In this document: one piece after another, positions 8,185-15,713 of the stretch
Position numbering within the stretch: the first letter of the stretch is position 1
How the letters are laid out: each line of letters starts with the position of its first letter
NCBI GenBank assembly: GCA_023395595.1
Contig: JAEWYO010000016.1
Coordinates: 1-45,625 of the forward strand
Source: Bacillota bacterium
GTDB taxonomy: Bacteria > Bacillota > Clostridia > Christensenellales > CAG-138
DNA length: 45,625 bases
Direction: 5' to 3'
Made by a program: the position numbers and the translations under genes
The notes under the pieces: model-generated
The model's database searches: none
What the model saw: only the letters and a program-made list of their open reading frames with translations
Told to the model about the DNA's origin: nothing

Positions 8185-9098
8185 GCGCGCTCGTCTCCTT
8201 TCAGGGCAGGCGCATCGAAGGTATATCCCAGCGCCTCCATCTCGAATAAAAATACTTCCTCCAGCGTCAGCGGGAGAACCTCCAATAAGAGCGGGTTATG
8301 CGCGCCGATAGCGGCCTTTGCTTTCGCGCTGTCCCCGCGGATGATCATGTTGGCCACGCTGCCCTGCTTGATGAACGATAGGATCTCAAGTCCCGTGAAG
8401 CGCGCGCGGTCATAGTCTTCGGTAAACGCAACCTGCACCTTAAAGAGCGAGGTTTTCAGGTTTTGCACATCGCTTTCAAACACGATTCCGCCCTGATACA
8501 GCAGCGCAAGCTGATCGCAGGTATCTTCCAGTTCACGCAAGCTGTGGCTGGTTACAACGGCAGTGCATCCGCGCTCCAGTACATCGTCATACAGCATGCC
8601 CTTGACAAGGTTTCGCATGACGGGATCTAGCCCGTCAAACGTTTCGTCAAAAAACACATAGTCTGTCATTGCGGAGAGCGCAAGAATCGTTGCCGCCTGC
8701 CTGCGCATTCCTTTGGAAAACGTGTTGAGTTGCCGCGTGCGATCCAGCTTAAACGCCGCAGAAAGATCTGCAAATCGTTCTCTGGAAAAGCGCGGATACA
8801 TGGACTCATAGAGCAGCGCCATACGGTTAAGATTGCTCTGCGGCAAAAAGTACAGCTCGTCCGGCACAAAAACGCAGTGTTCCTTGACGGCGGGATTGTC
8901 AAACACCTCGCCTCCGTTGATAGAGATATGTCCCGCGTCCGGCTGATAGATACCGTTGCAAAGCCGCAAAAACGTGCTCTTGCCCGCGCCGTTTGCGCCG
9001 ACCATGCCATAGATGCAGCCCTGCGGAATATTGCAGTTGAGGTCAAGAAGCGCTTCTACTTCTCCAAAGCGCTTCGTCAATTTTCGCGCCTTAATCAT
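8181..9098 (-). CDS. ABC transporter ATP-binding protein
   Basis: A 305-residue ATPase. Walker A is GANGAGKST (about residues 34-42), the signature is FSKGMRRQ in place of LSGGQ, and Walker B is DYVFFDETFDGLDP, with the catalytic Glu kept but followed by Thr rather than the usual Pro. The H-loop is in VVTSHSL. The divergent signature is normal for the YtrB-like and ABC-2 group. It is coupled by ATGA overlaps to the GntR repressor upstream and the permease downstream, so the three are made together. Only one permease gene is present; the ATPase probably works as a dimer. Confidence 0.9.
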   Translation of the reverse strand: MIKARKLTKRFGEVEALLDLNCNIPQGCIYGMVGANGAGKSTFLRLCNGIYQPDAGHISINGGEVFDNPAVKEHCVFVPDELYFLPQSNLNRMALLYESMYPRFSRERFADLSAAFKLDRTRQLNTFSKGMRRQAATILALSAMTDYVFFDETFDGLDPVMRNLVKGMLYDDVLERGCTAVVTSHSLRELEDTCDQLALLYQGGIVFESDVQNLKTSLFKVQVAFTEDYDRARFTGLEILSFIKQGSVANMIIRGDSAKAKAAIGAHNPLLLEVLPLTLEEVFLFEMEALGYTFDAPALKGDERA

Positions 9099-9472
9099 GC
9101 CCTGTTTTCCTTTCCGTAGGCGGCGTTCACCGAGCCGAGCACTTGCTCAACCGGCATACCAGCCGCGCAGAGTTCTTCCGCGATCTTTTGCAGTTCTTCA
9201 AGCCGTTCCTTCAGCCCTTCGCCAACAAGGCGAAAAGCATCCGCAGTCACAAACCGTCCGTTTCCCGGTGCACTGACGCAAAGCCCGCGCCGCTCCAGCT
9301 CACTATACGCTTTTTGCAGCGTATTGGGGTTGACGGAGAGTTCCTGTGAAAGCGCGCGCACAGAAGGCAGTTGATCGCCTTCCTTTAACAGGCCGGATGC
9401 AATCAGCCGCTGCGTTTGATCGATAATTTGTTCATAGATCGGCGTCCGTCCGAATCGGTCGATTTGGAACAT
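9095..9472 (-). CDS. GntR-family repressor, YtrA subfamily
   Basis: A 125-residue regulator made of a GntR winged helix (about residues 10-78, with LPSVRALSQELSVNPNTLQK as the helix-turn-helix) and only a short helical tail. This is the YtrA type, which lacks the large effector domain of other GntR proteins. It is first in the operon with the ATPase and permease. The promoter at 9525-9553 and the inverted repeat at 9496-9522 between promoter and gene argue that it represses its own operon. AAAGGAGG stands 7 bases before the ATG. Confidence 0.92.
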   Translation of the reverse strand: MFQIDRFGRTPIYEQIIDQTQRLIASGLLKEGDQLPSVRALSQELSVNPNTLQKAYSELERRGLCVSAPGNGRFVTADAFRLVGEGLKERLEELQKIAEELCAAGMPVEQVLGSVNAAYGKENRA

Positions 9473-9495
9473 CGCACAGCCTCCTTTACGAGGAT

Positions 9496-9522
9496 AAGTG
9501 TACTATCCGTTATAGTACACTT
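9496..9522. promoter_or_regulatory. Operator of the YtrA-type regulator
   Basis: AAGTGTACTAT (9496-9506) and ATAGTACACTT (9512-9522) form a perfect 11-base inverted repeat with a 5-base centre. Read as AGTGTA, 13 bases, TACACT, it matches the operator described for YtrA in Bacillus subtilis (from memory). It lies just downstream of the -10, where a bound repressor would block transcription. Confidence 0.85.
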
Positions 9523-9524
9523 GA

Positions 9525-9553
9525 ATATTACTTCGGAACGCGAAAAATGTCAA
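9525..9553 (-). promoter_or_regulatory. Promoter of the GntR-ABC operon
   Basis: Minus-strand TTGACA (9548-9553), 17-base spacer, TAATAT (9525-9530). The operator begins 3 bases after the -10. Confidence 0.85.
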
Positions 9554-9700
9554 GTAGAAATGCTTCATCTTTGTGAAGAAATGTCGTTTTTTTCGCGTCA
9601 TGTGGCGTAATGCAACCATCTTCTGTGCTATTTTGCTATCCTGTTGGGGAAAGTGTCGGAATCCAACGATTTTCTGCCGCTGTTTCCTTTCGTTCACTTA

Positions 9701-9709
9701 TGGTAAAAT
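9701..9709 (+). promoter_or_regulatory. Extended -10 element directly before the MBL gene
   Basis: TGGTAAAAT (TG, one base, TAAAAT at 9704-9709) lies 7 bases before the ATG at 9717, so transcription would begin at or next to the start codon. No good -35 is seen 16-18 bases upstream, which is tolerable for an extended -10. No ribosome site precedes the ATG. Confidence 0.45.
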
Positions 9710-9716
9710 GCCTGTT

Positions 9717-10790
9717 ATGGAACAAGAATACAAACCAAACCCCGTCCGCATGCGCGGCCCGCAAAAACCGGGTCCTGAGTGGAGCAAGAACGAATCCCCG
9801 GAGGATCGCACGAGAAAACGCAAGGAGCGCTTCACGATTGCGTCTCTTATTTTGCTTCTGCTCGCGGTGCTTTCGGTTCTCTTTTCTTTGCTCCATCAGT
9901 ACTTGGCTAGCCAGGCACAGCCGTCCGCCTCTGCCGTACCTTCATCGACTCAAAGTATGCTTGCAACAGCTTCTCCCGAGGCAGCCATGGACGCAAGCGC
10001 AGTAAGCATGCCCGCCGTCGATGCAGGGCTGCTGGTTTCGTTTCTGGATGTTGGACAAGGCGACAGCACCTTTCTCCGTTCCCCTTCCGGCAAGACAATG
10101 TTAGTGGACGGAGGACCCGAAGGTTCCTTTTCTGTAATCGATCCTTATCTGACGAAACTTGGCGTGGTTGGGCTGGATGTGGTCGTCGCTTCCCATCTAC
10201 ACGCAGATCACATTGGCGGTTTGATCTCCGTTTTGGACGCCTACCCTGTCGGGGACTTCTATTATCCGCCGTTTGATGCCGAGAGCGACACGTATTTCCG
10301 CCTTCTGGATGCGCTCAAGGAGAGCCAGACAACCGTACATCAGCCGCTTGCGGGAGTCGATACGCTGATACCTTGGGATGATCAGGTTGAGGTGCGCATT
10401 CTTTCGCCCTACGACACCATCTATCAGGATTTCAACGACACGAGTTATATCATTCGCGTTTCCTATGGTGATACTGCCATTCTGCTCACGGGTGATGCGA
10501 CGGAGCTTGCCGAAAAGCTCGCGCTCAAAGCGCAACCGAACCATCTGTTTCGCGCGGATGTATTAAAGGTAGCGCACCACGGCTCCAGTGATGCGACGTT
10601 TGAAAAGTTACTGGACGCGGTCTCTCCCGCCATCGCGGTCATCAGCGTCGGTAAAAACAACGACTACGGGCATCCGCATGATTCGCTGCTGGATCGTCTC
10701 AGTGAGCGCGGCATCACGGTCTATCGCACGGATCGGGATGGGACCGTCACGCTCCTTCTTGACGGAACAAGTGTCAGCGTGATAAAATAA
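9717..10790 (+). CDS. Membrane-anchored ComEC/Rec2-like metallo-beta-lactamase-fold hydrolase
   Basis: A 357-residue protein. Residues 1-40 are charged and cytoplasmic, one hydrophobic helix follows (about 42-60), then a low-complexity Ala/Ser linker, then a metallo-beta-lactamase domain facing outward. The domain has the ComEC-type order: SFLDVGQGDS, VDGGP, the zinc motif HLHADHIGG, LLTGDA with the bridging Asp, and VAHHGSSD. ComEC relatives of this form lack the DNA channel and are thought to be secreted nucleases or phosphodiesterases; the substrate here is unknown. The frame is open to 9573, but the upstream part reads as a random Cys/Phe-rich stretch. The ATG at 9717 (or 9708) is preferred, although neither has a ribosome site. 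Confidence 0.82.
   Translation: MEQEYKPNPVRMRGPQKPGPEWSKNESPEDRTRKRKERFTIASLILLLLAVLSVLFSLLHQYLASQAQPSASAVPSSTQSMLATASPEAAMDASAVSMPAVDAGLLVSFLDVGQGDSTFLRSPSGKTMLVDGGPEGSFSVIDPYLTKLGVVGLDVVVASHLHADHIGGLISVLDAYPVGDFYYPPFDAESDTYFRLLDALKESQTTVHQPLAGVDTLIPWDDQVEVRILSPYDTIYQDFNDTSYIIRVSYGDTAILLTGDATELAEKLALKAQPNHLFRADVLKVAHHGSSDATFEKLLDAVSPAIAVISVGKNNDYGHPHDSLLDRLSERGITVYRTDRDGTVTLLLDGTSVSVIK
10759..10788 (+). promoter_or_regulatory. Promoter of the T-box-pheST transcript
   Basis: TTGACG (10759-10764), 18-base spacer, TAAAAT (10783-10788). It overlaps the last codons of the MBL gene and would start the leader near 10795, just before the T-box. Confidence 0.6.
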
Positions 10791-10809
10791 GCATAGCATT
10801 ATAAAAAAG

Positions 10810-11060
10810 GCTAAGAAGGGGAAAAATTCTTACAATACGCAGAAAAGAGAGTGCTGTCACCGGCTGAAAGCAGCACGCGTAGAGAAGAATATCCAGTTCG
10901 CCCCGGAGCCTTGCCGGTGAACAGCGCGAAGCGCTCTGTAGTTGGCAACGGGCCCGCCCGATACAGCGGGATCGAGGCTTTTCCCGTTCTATGACCGGGC
11001 GAGCAAACGAGGGTGGTACCACGACGCGATTCGTCCCTTTTGGGCGGGCGCGTTTTTTTT
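10810..11060 (+). ncRNA. T-box leader, phenylalanine-responsive
   Basis: This leader senses uncharged tRNA-Phe and controls read-through into pheST. The T-box sequence AGGGTGGTACCACG is at 11010-11023. It is followed by a terminator built from ACGCG (11024-11028) pairing with CGCGT (11049-11053), an inner GTCCC/GGGCG part and a run of eight T. The 5' part holds the Stem I apical motif GGCTGAAAG near 10862. A candidate specifier codon TTC (Phe) at 10897-10899 precedes CGCCCCGGAGCC. When the tRNA acceptor end pairs with the T-box bulge the terminator is replaced by an antiterminator. The exact 5' limit is approximate. Confidence 0.93.
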
Positions 11061-11130
11061 GTGTTCGCAAGCGCGAAAAAAGAGAGTTTCAAACAATACA
11101 AAAGGCATTGACACAAGGAGGAATACCACA

Positions 11131-12159
11131 ATGGAAATGATGGAGTCTCTCGCGCGGCTGCGCGAGGAAGCCGAAAGCAAGCTCAAGGACGTGCAATCGT
11201 CCGAAGAGCTGGAGCAGCTTCTGGTCGATGTGCTCGGCAGAAACGGCTCGCTGACCACAATTCTGCGCACGATGGGCAAGCTCGCGAGCGACGAGCGCGC
11301 CAGCGTCGGCGCGTTTGCCAACAAGGTCAAAGCCGCGCTGGAAACCGTTGTTGCCGAAAAGCGCGCGTCGCTTGGCGAGGCGGCAAAGCAGCGCAGGTTT
11401 GCGGAAGAAGCGTTGGATGTCACCGCACCCGGGCTGATCCTCAACCCGCCGGGCAGGCTGCATCCGATGACGCAAACGTATCGTGAGATTCGCGATGCGC
11501 TGGTCGGCATGGGGTTTTCGATGTTCGACGGGCCGGAGATCGAGCTTGACGACAACAACTTCACCCTACTCAACCTGCCGAAGGATCACCCCGCGCGGGA
11601 TATGCAGGACACGTTCTATATCAACGAAAACGTGGTGCTGCGCACGCACACCTCCCCCTGCGAAGTCCGCGCGCTGACCACGCTCACCCCGCCGTTTCGC
11701 CTACTGATGCCCGGTCGCGTCTTCCGCGTGGACGAGGTGGACGCGAGCCACTCTCCCGTGTTCCATCAGATCGAAGGCTTTGTCGTCGATAAAGGTCTCA
11801 CGCTGGGCGATCTCAAGGGCATTCTGGATTCGTTTGTGCACGCCGTTTTTGGGGAGAATGTTAAAACCCGACTCCGCCCGAGCTACTTCCCGTTCACGGA
11901 GCCTTCGGCTGAGCTGGATGTCTCCTGCTCCATCTGCGGCGGCAAGGGCTGCCGCGTGTGCAAAGGCACGGGCTGGATTGAAATACTCGGCTGCGGCGTG
12001 ACCAATCCGCATGAAATCGCCAACTGCGGCTATGACCCGAAGGTCTGGACGGGACTCGCGTTCGGCCTTGGCGTGGATCGCATGGCAAACCTCAAGTTCG
12101 GCATCAACGACATCCGGTTGGAGTATGAAAACGACGCGCGCTTCCTGCGCCAGTTCTAA
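11131..12159 (+). CDS. pheS: Phenylalanine-tRNA ligase alpha subunit
   Basis: The catalytic subunit of the alpha2-beta2 enzyme that charges tRNA-Phe. The 342 residues match the family length. The N-terminal coiled coil spans roughly residues 5-85. Class II motifs follow: motif 2 around FRLLMPGRVFRVDE, and motif 3 as FGLGVDRMANLKFGI near the end. A Cys cluster (CSICGGKGCRVCKGTGW) precedes the last strands, as in many Firmicute PheS proteins. The start is the ATG at 11131 after AAGGAGGAATACCACA; an upstream frame crossing the T-box is not coding. pheT follows after 14 bases. Expression is set by the T-box in front. Confidence 0.97.
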   Translation: MEMMESLARLREEAESKLKDVQSSEELEQLLVDVLGRNGSLTTILRTMGKLASDERASVGAFANKVKAALETVVAEKRASLGEAAKQRRFAEEALDVTAPGLILNPPGRLHPMTQTYREIRDALVGMGFSMFDGPEIELDDNNFTLLNLPKDHPARDMQDTFYINENVVLRTHTSPCEVRALTTLTPPFRLLMPGRVFRVDEVDASHSPVFHQIEGFVVDKGLTLGDLKGILDSFVHAVFGENVKTRLRPSYFPFTEPSAELDVSCSICGGKGCRVCKGTGWIEILGCGVTNPHEIANCGYDPKVWTGLAFGLGVDRMANLKFGINDIRLEYENDARFLRQF

Positions 12160-12173
12160 GGAGGAAACGATAT

Positions 12174-14570
12174 ATGAAATTACCGAAGAAGTGGCTTTCT
12201 GAATATGTAACCGTCAACGTGACCAACGCCGAGCTCATTGAGAAGATGATGTGGCGCGGCTTTGAGTGCGCGGGCGTGGAAAAAGAGCTTTCTGGTGTGG
12301 AAGGCGTGGTAACAGGCCGCGTACTCTCCGTTATCAAGCATGAAAACTCCGAGCACCTGAACATCTGTCAGGTTGACATCGGAAGCGAAGTTCTAATCAT
12401 CGTTACCGGAGCCAGTAACGTCTTCGACGGTGCGCTGGTTCCTGTTGCGGTCGTGGGTTCCAAGCTCGGCGGGCGCGAAATGGCTGCGGTCAACATGCGC
12501 GGCGTGATGAGTTACGGCATGCTTTGCTCCGGCGCGGAGCTGGGCTTGACTGACGCAGACTACCCCGGCAGCGAAGTGCACGGCATCCTGATTTTGCAGG
12601 AAGATCATCCGCTTGGGCAGCCGATTGAAGAGGCACTCGGGTTCGACGACGACATCTTCGAGTTTGAACTCACTCCCAACCGCCCGGACTGTATTTCGAT
12701 CATTGGTATGTGCCGCGAGGCGGCGGCAGCCCTCGGGCAGAGCTTCCGCGAACCCACCATCCAACCTGTCAAAGGCGAAGGAAACGCGACGGATTATGCG
12801 CGCGTCACGGTTGAAAACTATGACCTCTGCCCGCGCTACACTGCGCGCGTAGTCAAGGATATCGTCATCGAGCCGTCCCCCGCCTGGATGCAGCGCAAAC
12901 TCAAGTCGGTCGGGCTTCGTCCGATCAACAACATCGTGGACATCACCAACTATGTCCTTGTGGAATACGGTCACCCGATGCATGCGTTTGACCTCGCCTG
13001 CATCCACGGCAGCCACATCGTCGTGCGTAACGCCAACGAAGGCGAAGTCGTCACCACGCTGGACAAGCGCGAGCGCCCGATCACGCCGGATATGCTGCTG
13101 ATCGCAGACGAGAGCCGCGGCGTCGGCATCGCGGGCGTCATGGGTGGGTTGAACTCCGAAATCACGGCGCAGACGCAGGCGGTCTTGTTCGAATCCGCCG
13201 TGTTCAAGGGTAGCAACATCCGCGCAACGGCGCGCAAGCTCAAGCACACGACCGATGCAGCCAGCCGCTTCATCAAGGGCGTCGAGCCCGTGAACGCGGA
13301 GCTTGCGCTGGAACGCGCAGTCGAACTGGTTGCCGAGCTCAAGGCGGGCACCGTCGTCGGCGAGATGATCGATATCCGCAAAGAAAAGCCGGTCGAGCGC
13401 GAGATTACCGTGAGCGTCGATCACATCAACGCCCTGCTTGCGCTGGATCTCTCCGCAAAAGAGATGGCGCAGATGCTTGCAACCATCAACATCCATGCGC
13501 GCCCGGCTCTCACAGGTCTGCATGTGACTATTCCGCATTTCCGCACGGATATTGAGAGCGGCATTGAGGCGGATTGGGACATTGCCGAAGAGATCGCCCG
13601 TATCTACGGCTACTACAACATCAAACCCACGCTCATGCGCGGAGACACCTTCCGCGGGCGGATCAACGACCTTTTCCTGTTGGATGACACTGTGAAGGAC
13701 ACGCTGGTTTCGCTGGGGCTGTATGAGATGTATAACTACAATTTCACGAGCCCTTCGGTGTTCGATTCTCTGCTGCTGCCCAAGGACAGTGAGCTAAGAA
13801 GAGCCGTTCGCATCCTCAATCCGTTTGGCGAGGATCAGAGCCTCATGCGCACCACACTCATCCCCGGCATGCTGGATTCCCTCGTGCGCAACGCGAACCG
13901 CAAGAGCGGGCATCTGCGCTTCTTCGAGGTGGGCAATACCCACGTGGACACCGGCGCAGAGTTGCCGGAAGAACGCAAAAAGATTGGCATTATCCTCGGC
14001 GGCGAAGGAGTCGATTTCTATCGGCTCAAGGGCATGATTGAGGAGCTCTTCCGTGTTCTGGGAGTGAAGAACGCCTCGTACCAAAAGAGCGAAACCAACT
14101 ATCTCCAGCCCGGCAGAGCGGCCGAAATCGTCAGTGAATCCGGCCTTCTGCTCGGCGTATTCGGCGAACTGCATCCCGACGTTGCCGAGAGCTGGAAAGC
14201 AGACGGTAGAGTGTATGTTGCCGAGCTGAACTTCAGCGCAATCGCACAATGCCGCGCGGCTGGCAAACGCTTTGAGCCGCTGCCCCGTTTCCCAGCGGCG
14301 GAGCGCGACCTTGCGGTCGTGGTGGACGCAGGCGTGGAGTCCGCTGAGCTCAAGCGCATCATCGAGACAGCCCCTGCGGGTGTGATTGTTTCCGATGTAC
14401 GCCTGTTTGACACCTATGCCGGTATCGGCATACCGTCTGGTAAAAAGAGCCTCGCGTTCTCGTTCTCGCTCCGTGCGGAGGATCATACCCTCACAGACGA
14501 GGAGATCAAGCGCGGCATGGATGCGATCATCGAGGCGTTGAAGACCTCCGGCGCTCCGTTGCGCGCATAA
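12174..14570 (+). CDS. pheT: Phenylalanine-tRNA ligase beta subunit
   Basis: The 798-residue partner of PheS. In order it shows an EMAP-type tRNA-binding domain (about residues 40-150), the B3/B4 editing domain that hydrolyses Tyr-tRNA-Phe (about 210-385), the B5 domain (about 405-475), the catalytic-like core and the C-terminal FDX-ACB anticodon-binding domain (about 705-798; FPAAERDLAVVVD begins it). All modules and the length are normal. AAGGAGG stands before the ATG. A terminator follows 24 bases after the stop, closing the T-box-pheS-pheT transcript. Confidence 0.97.
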   Translation: MKLPKKWLSEYVTVNVTNAELIEKMMWRGFECAGVEKELSGVEGVVTGRVLSVIKHENSEHLNICQVDIGSEVLIIVTGASNVFDGALVPVAVVGSKLGGREMAAVNMRGVMSYGMLCSGAELGLTDADYPGSEVHGILILQEDHPLGQPIEEALGFDDDIFEFELTPNRPDCISIIGMCREAAAALGQSFREPTIQPVKGEGNATDYARVTVENYDLCPRYTARVVKDIVIEPSPAWMQRKLKSVGLRPINNIVDITNYVLVEYGHPMHAFDLACIHGSHIVVRNANEGEVVTTLDKRERPITPDMLLIADESRGVGIAGVMGGLNSEITAQTQAVLFESAVFKGSNIRATARKLKHTTDAASRFIKGVEPVNAELALERAVELVAELKAGTVVGEMIDIRKEKPVEREITVSVDHINALLALDLSAKEMAQMLATINIHARPALTGLHVTIPHFRTDIESGIEADWDIAEEIARIYGYYNIKPTLMRGDTFRGRINDLFLLDDTVKDTLVSLGLYEMYNYNFTSPSVFDSLLLPKDSELRRAVRILNPFGEDQSLMRTTLIPGMLDSLVRNANRKSGHLRFFEVGNTHVDTGAELPEERKKIGIILGGEGVDFYRLKGMIEELFRVLGVKNASYQKSETNYLQPGRAAEIVSESGLLLGVFGELHPDVAESWKADGRVYVAELNFSAIAQCRAAGKRFEPLPRFPAAERDLAVVVDAGVESAELKRIIETAPAGVIVSDVRLFDTYAGIGIPSGKKSLAFSFSLRAEDHTLTDEEIKRGMDAIIEALKTSGAPLRA

Positions 14571-14593
14571 AGCAAAGAAGAAGGAGCAATAAG

Positions 14594-14626
14594 CCCGGCG
14601 TAGAAGAATTTTACGTCGGGTTTTTC
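14594..14626 (+). terminator. Terminator of pheST
   Basis: CCCGGCGTA (14594-14602) pairs with TACGTCGGG (14612-14620), including one G-U pair, and is followed by TTTTTCC. Confidence 0.85.
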
Positions 14627-14635
14627 CTTCTGATA

Positions 14636-14665
14636 TTGCGCTGGATATGCTCCTTGCCGTATACT
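14636..14665 (+). promoter_or_regulatory. Promoter before the zinc-ribbon membrane protein
   Basis: TTGCGC (14636-14641), 18-base spacer, TATACT (14660-14665), about 50 bases before the gene at 14718 and just after the pheST terminator. Confidence 0.55.
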
Positions 14666-14717
14666 GAACCCAACGGCGAACAACGATTTCGTCGTAACAA
14701 CACCGGAGGGTCTCTCG

Positions 14718-15119
14718 ATGGCGTTTTGCGAAAACTGCGGAAAGCCGGTCTACCGGCTGGATCGAACCTGTGCCAACTGCGGCACGCCCGTCACACAGTT
14801 TGGGCAGAGCGCGCAGCGCGAGCCGGAATCTTCTGCGCGTTTGAACAGCGACTATTCGCTCAGCTCTCCATATACCGTTATGAGCACTTGGGGCTTTGTC
14901 GGATCACTGCTTTTGATGGCAATCCCGCTCGTAGGGTTCGTCGTCACAATCGTTTGGGCTGCCGGCGGAACCTATAACCTCAACCGCCGCAATCTTGCAC
15001 GCGGGTATCTGCTTTTGATGGGCATCTTCATTGGAATCTACCTGTTACTATTTTTCGCGCTCCTTGCGAACGGGGGTACAACCAACTGGATGGATTATAT
15101 GCGGCAAACGCTCAACTAA
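14718..15119 (+). CDS. Zinc-ribbon membrane protein of unknown function
   Basis: A 133-residue protein with a short N-terminal zinc ribbon: CENC at residues 4-7 and CANC at about 18-21. A Ser/Arg-rich linker follows, then two membrane helices (about 57-80 and 95-117). The architecture is that of small zinc_ribbon_2-type membrane proteins of Firmicutes. No enzyme signature is present. GGAGGG lies 6 bases before the ATG. A second protein of the same plan follows 91 bases later, so the two may form a pair; their sequences beyond the ribbon are not alike enough to call a recent duplication by eye. Confidence 0.7.
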   Translation: MAFCENCGKPVYRLDRTCANCGTPVTQFGQSAQREPESSARLNSDYSLSSPYTVMSTWGFVGSLLLMAIPLVGFVVTIVWAAGGTYNLNRRNLARGYLLLMGIFIGIYLLLFFALLANGGTTNWMDYMRQTLN

Positions 15120-15210
15120 ATACCTTTATAAACAAAGCAGCCACCCACAAAAGCACACACTAAATTGATCAAACTTCAATCGACCAAACAAATACAGGAG
15201 GTATTATCGT

Positions 15211-15618
15211 ATGGCATACTGTTCCAAATGCGGGTCCTCGCTCAATGACGGCGACAAAGCCTGCGGCAACTGCGGCGAACCGGTCCCCGGCGCAAATCGC
15301 AGCACAAGCAGCTCCAACGAAACTTGGATGGGTATTCTGTCCTATCTCGGCATTCTCGCGCTGATTCCGTATCTTCTGAAGGACCAAACCCCGTTTGTGC
15401 GTGCGCACGCGGTGCGCGGCATCAACCTGCTGCTGCTGGAAATCATCGTACTGGTTGCCACCGGCGTGTTCTCCTGGGTTCCGGTGCTGAACGACATTCT
15501 CAGCACGCTTGCCGGGCTGGCGAGCTTTGCGTTCTCCCTGATCGGCATCATCAACGTCGCAAACAAAGAGGACAAAGACCTGCCGCTTATCGGCACGATC
15601 CGCATGATCAAAGACTGA
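15211..15618 (+). CDS. Zinc-ribbon DUF4870-like membrane protein
   Basis: A 135-residue protein. An N-terminal zinc ribbon (CSKC at residues 4-7, CGNC at about 18-21) is followed by a hydrophobic region resembling DUF4870/Tic20-like small membrane proteins: MGILSYLGILALIPYLL, then HAVRGINLLLLEIIVLV, then a third helix near 95-115. Function is unknown. AGGAGG lies before the ATG. It sits directly after the other zinc-ribbon protein and before a terminator-like hairpin. Confidence 0.75.
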   Translation: MAYCSKCGSSLNDGDKACGNCGEPVPGANRSTSSSNETWMGILSYLGILALIPYLLKDQTPFVRAHAVRGINLLLLEIIVLVATGVFSWVPVLNDILSTLAGLASFAFSLIGIINVANKEDKDLPLIGTIRMIKD

Positions 15619-15643
15619 TCCTGCACCCAAGATTGTTTGACGA

Positions 15644-15690
15644 GGGGTTTGAGCGCGGTGAAAGCCGCCCGCTCAGACCCTTTCCCTATT
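15644..15690 (+). terminator. Terminator-like hairpin after the zinc-ribbon pair
   Basis: GGGTTTGAGCG near 15644 pairs with CGCTCAGACCC about 15 bases later (one mismatch) with an inner CGG/CCG part. The sequence after it is T-rich (TTTCCCTATTTTTT). Confidence 0.6.
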
Positions 15691-15713
15691 TTTTATGACA
15701 AGGCAGCTCCTGC

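Noticed and set aside
12393..13538. Open frame of 381 codons on the minus strand
   Set aside because: It lies wholly inside pheT, which is clearly intact; there is no start signal and no recognisable motif.
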